A stretch of 64,000 bases of DNA from Amycolatopsis sp. WAC 01376 (GTDB lineage: Bacteria > Actinomycetota > Actinomycetes > Mycobacteriales > Pseudonocardiaceae), in contig NZ_QHKL01000006.1 in the NCBI RefSeq assembly GCF_003947415.1, forward strand, positions 496,001-560,000. Direction: 5' to 3'. This document shows positions 53,828 to 61,489 of the stretch, one piece after another. The notes under the pieces are model-generated. The model made no database searches, was not told the DNA's origin, and was given only the letters and a program-made list of their open reading frames with translations. The translations under genes were made by a program, and so were the position numbers. Position 1 is the first letter of the stretch. Each line of letters starts with the position of its first letter.

Positions 53828-53864
53828 TTGCCAGGCACCAGGATCTCGCTAGGGTGTCACCCTA
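53828..53864. promoter_or_regulatory. Promoter with overlapping perfect palindrome before the kinase-NACHT gene
   Basis: TTGCCA at 53828-53833 and TAGGGT at 53850-53855 with 16-base spacing fit a plus-strand promoter. The -10 lies inside TAGGGTG-T-CACCCTA (53850-53864), a perfect palindrome, so the same -10 is readable on the minus strand toward the Cys-rich gene. This one site could repress both genes. The core GTGTCAC recurs at 59836-59842. Confidence 0.65.
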
Positions 53865-53892
53865 CGCATGGCGCCTCGCCGGGGAGGTTCAG

Positions 53893-56800
53893 GTGGCCAA
53901 CGTCGAGATCCTTTCGGGAAACGTCGAAATACCGCCGGGCCGGAAAGGCATGTTCTGGCATGCGCTGCACCGGATCGGCCGATCCGGTCAGGGCTGGCAA
54001 GGACCTGTCGAAAGCATCGAAATCACTCGAGTGATCGACGGCGGCCGGAGCGGGGCATTCGTGCTCGAAGTCGCCCTGCGTGCGGGTGCGGAGTACCGGC
54101 AGCGTGTGGTGAAGATCGGCGCCGCCGAGGAAATGGCGGCCGAGTACGGGAATTACCGGCGGTTGCTCGTTCCGTATCCGGCAGCGGTGTGCGCTCCCAT
54201 TCAAGAGGCGACGCAAGGTGCCCTGGACATCGGAAGCAAGCGTGACGGCGAGATCGAGGCCGTTGTGTACACGCACGTCGCCGAGTACGCGGGCAGGCCG
54301 CAGGCCGCGGTGCCGACCTTGGAGGATCTCGTCCGGACGGCGCTCGGAGATTTCGCCTCGGTATCGGCCGTCCGGCGGGTGATCGGCGATCTCTTCGCTC
54401 ACATGGCCACTCCGTTTCACAACCGGAGGGAATTCTTTTCTTCGCGGAGCTTGCGGGATCTCAACCCGACTTTGGGGCCTGATCTCGTCCTCAGTGCCGG
54501 AACGGTTCCAGGAGAACCGATCTATGCGGAGGACGTTCTCGAAGTTTCTCTTGGACATGGTGAATTCATCTTCGGGCAAGAGCTCCGGATCGCGGATTTC
54601 GGGGACTCTGAAGTCCGGGTCGAAACGTCGGGGCAGGACAAGTACGCTGTTCTTTCCGGGCGGGTGATCCGGAGCAGGTTCTCCGAACAGCGCCGAACAC
54701 TCGATGGCGCTTTCGCTTCCCTTGAGCGGGAAGAGGGCGCGGTCGTCGCGGACGGTGTCCGGACGGCGGATCCCGCAGCCGGGCTCAGGCCCGCGTTGAC
54801 TGATCCGCGATTCGGTCGGGTGCGCGGTGTCGTGCACGGCGATCTCAACGCGCGCAACGTGATGTGCGTCGAAAGCCGTCCGGTGCTGATCGATTTCGCG
54901 CGGACGGCCGAGGACCGGCCGGTGTTGTCGGACGCCGCCTGGCTGGAGGTCAGCCTGATGCGTGACGTCTTCGCCGGAATCCCGTACGCGGACCTCGTCC
55001 GGATTCAGCGCTCGCTCGCGTTCGCCACCCGAGTCAGGACAGTGGCGACGGATGTCGCCGAATTCGACCGGATCGTCGAGGGGTTCTTCGAAGATCAGGC
55101 CCTCGTGGCCTTTCGGATCCTCTACGAGGTGAGGTTGGCGTCCCAACGCCTATATCCGGGTGACACCGCTTGGCTCGACTACGCGGCAGTGTTGCATTTG
55201 TCGGCCTACCGCACGGTGAAATGGTCCGCGCACCCCGAGCGGGCGTTGCGCGCCACACATGCGATCGCCGCGGTCGCCACGGAGTGGTTGGCAGCCGAGA
55301 ACCCCTTCGCCCACGGGGATCGGCTTACCGAACTCTTCAGCAGGGTCGCCCCGGCGATCGACCTTGCCAGGCCGGGAGCGGCTTCGCTGATGGCGAGCCT
55401 GCTCGCCGCCGTGGATGCGCGACATCCGGGGTTGGCAGCCCCGGAGGTCGACGAACTGCGTGATCGGTTCACTCGGACGTGTTATGCCGACCGAGCGCGT
55501 GCACTGATCGTCCGTCTTTCCCGCGAGCACGGCGAATTCCCTCTCGCGGCCGACCACGAGGACTCGGCGGTGGTGACCGGCGGGCCGGGGGCGGGAAAAT
55601 CGCGTCTGCTGCTGGAGCTGGCCTACTGGCGTGCCATCGACATCGCCGGCCCCGGGCCGGGCTCCGGTCCGCTGCGGTTCCCCCTGCTCCTCGCGGCGGC
55701 CGAACTCCTGGCGGATCCGGAGGGGCCGCGCCTGGACGTCCCTCGTGAAGCGCTCGTGCTCGGTGCCGTCCACCTGCTGCTCGATGGCCTCGACGAGGTA
55801 CCCGACGCGGGCTACGAACGGATCGCGGAGTGGGCTCGTTCGCTGCTCACCCTTTTTCCCCGAGTTCGCCTGACGGTCGCCGTTCGCGACGGTGGCCGAG
55901 CGGCGGGGGCGTTCGAGCTTCCGGTGCTCAGGCCGGCCCTCTGGGACGAAGAGGACATTACCTGGTTCCTGAGCAGGCGTCCGATCCCGATGACCGTGCG
56001 GCGGGAGCTGGCGTCCACACTCGCCGAGACGCATCGCGCCGATGGAGGAGCACCCCAAGGCCTGGTCGCGATGCTCGCCGAGGCCGCGATGAAAGAAAAA
56101 TCGTCCGCGTCGATCGGTGCCCTGTACGAACGGTATTTCGCGGGCGATCTCACCGAAGCGGAGACGAAGACTCTGGCATCCGTGGCGGCCATGGCCGTCG
56201 ACACCGCCGAGCCCGTCCGGCCGGGTTTCGAGCTGGGCGGCCTTCTCGCGCACGGGATCCTGGAAGCGGTGCCGCACGGTGTGCGCTTCCTCAGGCTCGC
56301 CGAGCGCGACTACTTCGCCGCGCGGGCGTTGTCCGGCGGTTTCGCCGAGGATCGGGCGCGGACCTTCGCGTGGCGCGACATCTGCGTCCTCGCGGCGAGG
56401 TTGCCGAGTACGCCGGACGCCGTCGTCGAACTCATGGTGCGAAGCGTGATCTCCGCTGACCCGCGGTTCGCGGCGCGGATGCTGGCGTTCAGACCGGTAC
56501 TGGCGCTCGGCCATGTGCGGGACTGGAAGGCCTCGCTCGCCGATGCCGGCGCGGGTTCACACACCTGTCGCTCGGTCGCGGAAGCCCTTTTGCTGACCGG
56601 GAATCCGTCTGCACGCCAAGCCCTCGCCGGCGTTCTTCTCGACCTCGGAACCCCTGCCGCGGCTCAGCTCGAGATCCTGGGGGCGCTCGAACTCTCCGCC
56701 ACGCGGGCAGGACCCGACTGGGCATACGCCGTCTGGGCTCGTCACGTCCTCGGCGAAGTCCTGGCGCGCGGGGAACATCCGGCCGAAACGGTGCTCGCGG

Positions 56801-58245
56801 CCATCGCGGTGATCGGCGCGGCGCGGATCAGGGGCCTCGAGATGCTGCTGGGGGAGTTGCTCCAGGCAGGTGATCCGCGAGTCGCCCTCGCGGCCGACGG
56901 CCTCTTGCGCCGGTTCCAAGTGGTGGTGCCACCACGACTGGGCGAAGTGCGGGACGAGTTGACGGCGAGCGGTCTCCGCGATGTCGAAGCGCGGCTTCCG
57001 ACCATGTCCGGCAGCCGGGAAATCCGGAAAGCGAATGAAACGCGAGTGCGCCTGCTGGAGCGGACGAGCTCGCAGGCGGAACTGATCACCAGACGATTCT
57101 CCTACGGGATCGCTTACGACGTCGGTGATCTGTTGTCCGGCTTCTCCTTCGAGCCGCCGTCTCTCGGTGCAGTTCGCCGGCTGACGGAATTGCCCGAGTC
57201 CGAGGCCGTTTTGTCGGCTCACCAACTGCTTTCCCGTGATCCGCAGTCTCGCGACGCACTGGTCCTTCCCGTCCTGGCCACGTCGCCGCTTCATCTCCTG
57301 CTGATCGCTGCCGGCGCGGCGGCTTCGCCCGCTGCCGTCGATCATGCGGAGCGACTGGTCATCGCACTCGCGCCCGTCGTCGAGGCGGACCGGATCGAAG
57401 GGCTGGCCGCCCTGTGTCACGCAGTGGTGCGGGCCGACCCGCGCCGGGGGTTCGCCCTGACCAGGAGTTCGGCGCGAATCCTCCGCGACCGTGATCTGGC
57501 GGCTCGTCTGTATTGGCCGTGGAGCACGATGATGGCGCACACCAGTCCGGCGCCGGACGAGCTGGACCGCCTTCTCGCCGACGGCGTCGACGGTGCCATC
57601 GAAGAACTGGCGCTGTATGCGCCATCGTGGGACGGCACCTGTCCTCCCATCCCGCCGCTGAGCGTGGCAGCTCGCGAGGCGGTACTCGAGCGGCGCGACG
57701 ACGTCGTGGACTGGGTGCTGGCAGTCGCGGCGGCAAAGCTGACGAATGCGCTTCCCGAGGTAATCGAAATCGCCGGAAATCGTAAGCTCGCCACCGCGGC
57801 GGAGACGTTTTCGACAGGGCGTCACGGAATCGTCGGAATCGCGCCACACGCACGGGTTCTGGCGGCACTGGGAGGCTTCGCCCGGGAAACGGGAGAATAC
57901 GCGGACGCCCACCGTGCTCTCGCCGGCTTCGACACCGCCGGGCTGCATCCCACCGTCGAAGCGGGACGTTCGACGGGGTTGGCATTCCTGGGTGACTGGG
58001 AACCGTTGCTCCGCGCGGCGAAGGGCGATGGCGGACCACTGGATACCGCCGCGCGCCAGGCGATCCTTCACTGGGCGCCGGGGCCGTGCACGCCGGTCGA
58101 ATCGCACGGTCCCAGGGAAATCGCGGCGAGACTGCTGCGGTCAGCGGCCGAACCGGGAACGACACCGGAGCGACGGGCGCTCCTCGAAGAACTGACTTAC
58201 GAAGCGGAACGAAAACACGGAAAACTTCTGCCCCGCCCCTGCTGA
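53893..58245 (+). CDS. Kinase-like domain fused to NACHT-type STAND NTPase and helical repeats
   Basis: 1,450 residues from GTG 53893, preceded by GGGGAGG; the longer upstream frame overlaps the divergent gene. N-terminal kinase/aminoglycoside-phosphotransferase-like domain: Gly-rich loop DGGRSGAFVLEV near 53, Lys in RVVKIG near 73, catalytic loop VVHGDLNARNVM near 315 (D..N pair intact), metal Asp in LIDFART near 334. NTPase: Walker A TGGPGAGKSR near 563 and Walker B HLLLDGLDEVPDAG near 628. The remaining ~750 residues are helical, suiting a sensor. STAND proteins switch on ligand binding; the fused kinase would be the output or a regulator (inference). No membrane segment. Confidence 0.8.
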   Translation: MANVEILSGNVEIPPGRKGMFWHALHRIGRSGQGWQGPVESIEITRVIDGGRSGAFVLEVALRAGAEYRQRVVKIGAAEEMAAEYGNYRRLLVPYPAAVCAPIQEATQGALDIGSKRDGEIEAVVYTHVAEYAGRPQAAVPTLEDLVRTALGDFASVSAVRRVIGDLFAHMATPFHNRREFFSSRSLRDLNPTLGPDLVLSAGTVPGEPIYAEDVLEVSLGHGEFIFGQELRIADFGDSEVRVETSGQDKYAVLSGRVIRSRFSEQRRTLDGAFASLEREEGAVVADGVRTADPAAGLRPALTDPRFGRVRGVVHGDLNARNVMCVESRPVLIDFARTAEDRPVLSDAAWLEVSLMRDVFAGIPYADLVRIQRSLAFATRVRTVATDVAEFDRIVEGFFEDQALVAFRILYEVRLASQRLYPGDTAWLDYAAVLHLSAYRTVKWSAHPERALRATHAIAAVATEWLAAENPFAHGDRLTELFSRVAPAIDLARPGAASLMASLLAAVDARHPGLAAPEVDELRDRFTRTCYADRARALIVRLSREHGEFPLAADHEDSAVVTGGPGAGKSRLLLELAYWRAIDIAGPGPGSGPLRFPLLLAAAELLADPEGPRLDVPREALVLGAVHLLLDGLDEVPDAGYERIAEWARSLLTLFPRVRLTVAVRDGGRAAGAFELPVLRPALWDEEDITWFLSRRPIPMTVRRELASTLAETHRADGGAPQGLVAMLAEAAMKEKSSASIGALYERYFAGDLTEAETKTLASVAAMAVDTAEPVRPGFELGGLLAHGILEAVPHGVRFLRLAERDYFAARALSGGFAEDRARTFAWRDICVLAARLPSTPDAVVELMVRSVISADPRFAARMLAFRPVLALGHVRDWKASLADAGAGSHTCRSVAEALLLTGNPSARQALAGVLLDLGTPAAAQLEILGALELSATRAGPDWAYAVWARHVLGEVLARGEHPAETVLAAIAVIGAARIRGLEMLLGELLQAGDPRVALAADGLLRRFQVVVPPRLGEVRDELTASGLRDVEARLPTMSGSREIRKANETRVRLLERTSSQAELITRRFSYGIAYDVGDLLSGFSFEPPSLGAVRRLTELPESEAVLSAHQLLSRDPQSRDALVLPVLATSPLHLLLIAAGAAASPAAVDHAERLVIALAPVVEADRIEGLAALCHAVVRADPRRGFALTRSSARILRDRDLAARLYWPWSTMMAHTSPAPDELDRLLADGVDGAIEELALYAPSWDGTCPPIPPLSVAAREAVLERRDDVVDWVLAVAAAKLTNALPEVIEIAGNRKLATAAETFSTGRHGIVGIAPHARVLAALGGFARETGEYADAHRALAGFDTAGLHPTVEAGRSTGLAFLGDWEPLLRAAKGDGGPLDTAARQAILHWAPGPCTPVESHGPREIAARLLRSAAEPGTTPERRALLEELTYEAERKHGKLLPRPC

Positions 58246-58337
58246 TTGGGCCGATCGGGGAGGACCGTAACGCCTACGCTATTTTCTGCGAGCTTACTGG
58301 CGTGAAATCGGATATTCGGGAAGGGCCGGGATCAGCG

Positions 58338-59030
58338 ATGACCGTCCGCGCTCCGATCCCGCCGGACCGAGGGCTGTGCGCCGCGGTGAACCCCGGGACC
58401 GCCGCGGGCCTCATGCGGATCGGCACGGGACGCGTCTTCCGGCCCGGGGATGTGCTGGTACGCGAAGGGGAAGCGACGACGTTCGTCCTACTCCTGCTGG
58501 AGGGCTGTGCCAAGGTGACCGCGACCACCGCCGACGGTGGCCGGGCGCTGCTGGCGATCCGGGGTGCCGGTGACCTGATCGGCGAACTGGCCGGGTTCGA
58601 CGGTGAACCTCGTTCGGCCACCGTGACGGCGGTCGGGCGGCTGTGCGCCCGGGTGGCGCCGCGAGCCGAGTTCCACCGTTTCCTCGTGGAGCATCCTGAC
58701 GCGGCGGTCGCGGTCGGCAGGCTGATGGCCGCCAAGCTGAGGTGGTCGACGGAACGGCGGGTCGACTTCAGCGGCTACGACGTCGCGGTACGCCTGGCGC
58801 GCGTCCTCGTCGCCCTCGTTTCGGCCTATGGCACCCACACTTCGCGGGGGTGGGAGATCGGTTTCCCGCTCACCCAGCCCGAAATCGCCGCGTTGATCGG
58901 CGCCGCCGAACCGACGGTGCACAAATCGCTCACCGAGTTGCGACGGCGGGAAATCCTCGATACCGGCTATCGGCGCATGACGATCATGGATCTACCCGCG
59001 CTGCGGGCGGCCGCGGTCCTCCCGGCTTGA
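58338..59030 (+). CDS. CRP/FNR-family regulator
   Basis: 230 residues from ATG 58338 (GTG 58302 possible). Cyclic-nucleotide-binding fold at residues 30-125: RVFRPGDVLVREGEATTFVL, then GAGDLIGELAGFDGEPRSAT, the PBC-like loop with the usual Arg. The winged HTH is LTQPEIAALIGAAEPTVHKS near 180-200. No FNR-type cysteine cluster. It follows the kinase-NACHT gene by 92 bases and precedes a second CRP gene by 76. Whether it binds cAMP is uncertain. Confidence 0.9.
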   Translation: MTVRAPIPPDRGLCAAVNPGTAAGLMRIGTGRVFRPGDVLVREGEATTFVLLLLEGCAKVTATTADGGRALLAIRGAGDLIGELAGFDGEPRSATVTAVGRLCARVAPRAEFHRFLVEHPDAAVAVGRLMAAKLRWSTERRVDFSGYDVAVRLARVLVALVSAYGTHTSRGWEIGFPLTQPEIAALIGAAEPTVHKSLTELRRREILDTGYRRMTIMDLPALRAAAVLPA

Positions 59031-59106
59031 GGCGAGTCCGCCCGACTGCGGTGAACCCGCCGAATCCCGTGCCAGAACGGGGTTCGGCGGCAATCCATTC
59101 GGCAAA

Positions 59107-59814
59107 GTGCAGCCGGTGAACGTCGAGGAATGGCCACAGCGTTCCCTGTTGGGCGTGCTCGGTCGCCGGAACAAGGAAGCACTGCTCGGTCTCGGCACGT
59201 CGACTACCTACGCGGCCCATCAGCGCATCGTCCGCCAGGGCGAATCGGCGCGGTACGCCGTCCTCATCCTCGCCGGTCTGGTCAAGATCGTCGTCGACAC
59301 CGAGCGCGGCAAGGACGTGGTGATAGCCGTCCGGGGCTCGGGCGACCTGATCGGGGAAATGGCCGCGCTCGAACGGCGACCGCGGTCGGCGCATGTGATC
59401 GCGTGCGTCCCGGTCCAGGCGAAAGTGATCCACAGCAGGGACCTGGTGGAGTTCCTCGAACGGAGCCCGGAGACCTCCCTTGCCTTGGCGAAGGTGCTGA
59501 GCGGCCGCTTACGCGGTTCGGACCGCCGAGGTGTCGATCTGATCGCGTGCCCGGCCCCGGTCCGGATCGCCAGGACGCTGCTCGAGGTAACGGGGAGATG
59601 GGGCGAGTCCCCGGCCGTCGGCCAAGGGCTCGCGATTCCGTTGTCCCAGAAGGACATCGCCTCATTGGCGGGAACCGGGCTGAGCTCGGTGGAGAAGGCC
59701 TTCCGCCAACTGGAAGAAGGCGGAGCCCTCGACCGGCTTTATCGCCGTGTCCTGATCACCGATGTGGACCGTCTGCGGCGATTCGGCGAACTTTCTGACG
59801 AGATCCCGTACTAG
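59107..59814 (+). CDS. CRP/FNR-family regulator, second copy
   Basis: 235 residues from GTG 59107 (GTG 59116 possible). cNMP-binding fold with YAAHQRIVRQGESARYAVLI and RGSGDLIGEMAALERRPRSA; HTH LSQKDIASLAGTGLSSVEKA. Clearly paralogous to the gene before it (shared GxGDLIGE and RPRSA blocks). It carries a TTA codon at 59509-59511, so it may be translated late in development if bldA control applies. The two may act as a pair controlling this cassette. Confidence 0.9.
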   Translation: MQPVNVEEWPQRSLLGVLGRRNKEALLGLGTSTTYAAHQRIVRQGESARYAVLILAGLVKIVVDTERGKDVVIAVRGSGDLIGEMAALERRPRSAHVIACVPVQAKVIHSRDLVEFLERSPETSLALAKVLSGRLRGSDRRGVDLIACPAPVRIARTLLEVTGRWGESPAVGQGLAIPLSQKDIASLAGTGLSSVEKAFRQLEEGGALDRLYRRVLITDVDRLRRFGELSDEIPY

Positions 59815-59834
59815 TACGGGGTCACCCGGCGCGT

Positions 59835-59845
59835 TGTGTCACACA
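59835..59845. promoter_or_regulatory. Short palindrome TGTGTCACACA
   Basis: TGTGT-C-ACACA, 11 bases, in the 138-base gap between the second CRP gene and the next. It shares GTGTCAC with the palindrome before the kinase-NACHT gene. Possible binding site of a regulator in this cassette; short enough to arise by chance. Confidence 0.35.
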
Positions 59846-59952
59846 GTGGGGCCGTCATCGTTCCGCCACCGCCAAACGATGGACTTTGCCCGCATCCGGG
59901 CGCGTCCGTCCGGGCGAAGGTGTTACGCAAGACCGCGCCGAAAGGGTTCTTG

Positions 59953-61464
59953 ATGCCGGCTTCCCGCGACAGCTTCCAGATCGTGCGCAAGGTGGTCAGC
60001 AAGTTCGATCCGCGGCGGGCGGGGCCGGGGCCCGGGACGGAGGTCTTCGCCCGCGCCCATCCCGAGACCGTCAAGGTGACCGAGAGGTACTACTACAAAC
60101 AGGAGATCTCCCGGAACTCGTCGATGGGACACAGCCAGGCCCCCGACGGGGAGATCGAGATCGTCGTGCCCTTCGATGGGGCGGATCACTTCACTCGCGA
60201 GGCCTGCGAGGATGTCGCGGCCGCCCTCCTCAGGCAGCCCTCCGGCGAGGCGGTCAGCGCGCTGATCGGGCACGTGGTCTTCGCCCGCCACCAGCAGACC
60301 GATCTTGGCGAGCGATTGGGCCTCGACGACACCTATGGCTCGCTCCCGATCCGCGTCCCAGTGACCGGGGGAGGTGGCCCGGGTGAGGTGACCGATTTGA
60401 GCAGTGACCGGCACGCTTGCACGATCAGGCACGACTACGCGCCGGGGCAGCTCGATCTGATCCCGATCGACGTTCAGGTCGAACTGATCGACCCGGACAC
60501 GATCAGCGACATCCGGGGATTGCCGATGAGCGGCGAAGGCGGCGTGGATTTCGCGAAGCTGAGCCAGCAGCCGAACTTCGAGTCGTTCCTCCTGCTCATG
60601 CTGCAGGTCAGGCTGGTCCTGCCGTGGAAGAACGAGCGAGAGGCGCCAAGGCCGGTCATCGACCGGATAGCGCTCGATTGGCCGTCGATCACCTCGCTCC
60701 ACGCGCTCACGCTCAGCCTTCCGGAGAGCGGACGGGAATCGGTGCCGATCACCTACAACCCGGTCGGCCGCAGCATCGAGTGGCGGAACATCCCGATGAG
60801 GCCGAGGCAACGACCGGAGGGGCGTGAAGGCGAACTCGAGTTCGTCACCGAGAAGATGTTCCTGTCGATCGAGCAACCCGGGGAGTTGTACCAGCAACCG
60901 AGCCTGGACGGCCGGGTCGAGGTGAAGATCCCGGACTGCCTGCTTTCGGGAATGAGAAGCAGGGTGTTCGACGGTGCCGGGCGCAAGGCCGACTGCGAGG
61001 GCCATGAAGAAGTCAGCTGGATCGGCTCGCGGGTTCACCTCATCCTCGACGACGCGTTCGCCCGTCGCCCACTGAAACCGCATCAGCATCTGTACTTCGA
61101 CGAGGTGATCCCGGAGGACGCGCGGATCGCCGATATCGAAAACGCGCTTCGGACCCGCGGTTTCACCGTCCGATTCCGGAGTATTTCGGACAACGGGACG
61201 AATCGTCAGTGGACGGGGGAGGCGGAACGCTCCGAAGGGCCGGAAAAGATGAAGTTGACGTTGTACGTCGACGGCACCCGGCACGAAACCGAACGACGGG
61301 TCCAACGCGGAGGGAAGACGTACAAAACGACGTTCCCGAGTGGCGAGCTCCGGTTGTTCATGTCCGGTGCGCTGCCGCGGACGAGCCGGGTGATCACCCG
61401 GGAGATGAACGCACTTCACGCCATCCTCCGGGACCGCTTCGCCAGTATTCGCGCCACGCACTGA
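59953..61464 (+). CDS. Beta-rich cytoplasmic protein of unknown family
   Basis: 503 residues from ATG 59953, with AAAGGG six bases upstream. No signal or membrane segment. N-terminal region TERYYYKQEISRNSSMGHSQ and VVPFDGADHFTREACEDVAA. The middle is beta-rich (IDRIALDWPSITSLHALTLS; GRSIEWRNIPMRPRQ; DGRVEVKIPDCLLSGM), a domain that seems shared with the next protein. The C-terminal region has ARIADIENALRTRGFTVRFR and GKTYKTTFPSGELRLF. Function unknown. It lies in one direction with the kinase-NACHT and CRP genes, 25 bases before the zinc-finger gene. Confidence 0.7.
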   Translation: MPASRDSFQIVRKVVSKFDPRRAGPGPGTEVFARAHPETVKVTERYYYKQEISRNSSMGHSQAPDGEIEIVVPFDGADHFTREACEDVAAALLRQPSGEAVSALIGHVVFARHQQTDLGERLGLDDTYGSLPIRVPVTGGGGPGEVTDLSSDRHACTIRHDYAPGQLDLIPIDVQVELIDPDTISDIRGLPMSGEGGVDFAKLSQQPNFESFLLLMLQVRLVLPWKNEREAPRPVIDRIALDWPSITSLHALTLSLPESGRESVPITYNPVGRSIEWRNIPMRPRQRPEGREGELEFVTEKMFLSIEQPGELYQQPSLDGRVEVKIPDCLLSGMRSRVFDGAGRKADCEGHEEVSWIGSRVHLILDDAFARRPLKPHQHLYFDEVIPEDARIADIENALRTRGFTVRFRSISDNGTNRQWTGEAERSEGPEKMKLTLYVDGTRHETERRVQRGGKTYKTTFPSGELRLFMSGALPRTSRVITREMNALHAILRDRFASIRATH

Positions 61465-61489
61465 CCCGTCACGAGAGGAATGCCGAGAA

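Noticed and set aside
53386..53892. Longer N-terminus for the kinase-NACHT protein
   Set aside because: It overlaps the divergent Cys-rich gene, has no domain similarity and lacks a ribosome-binding site, while GTG 53893 follows GGGGAGG.
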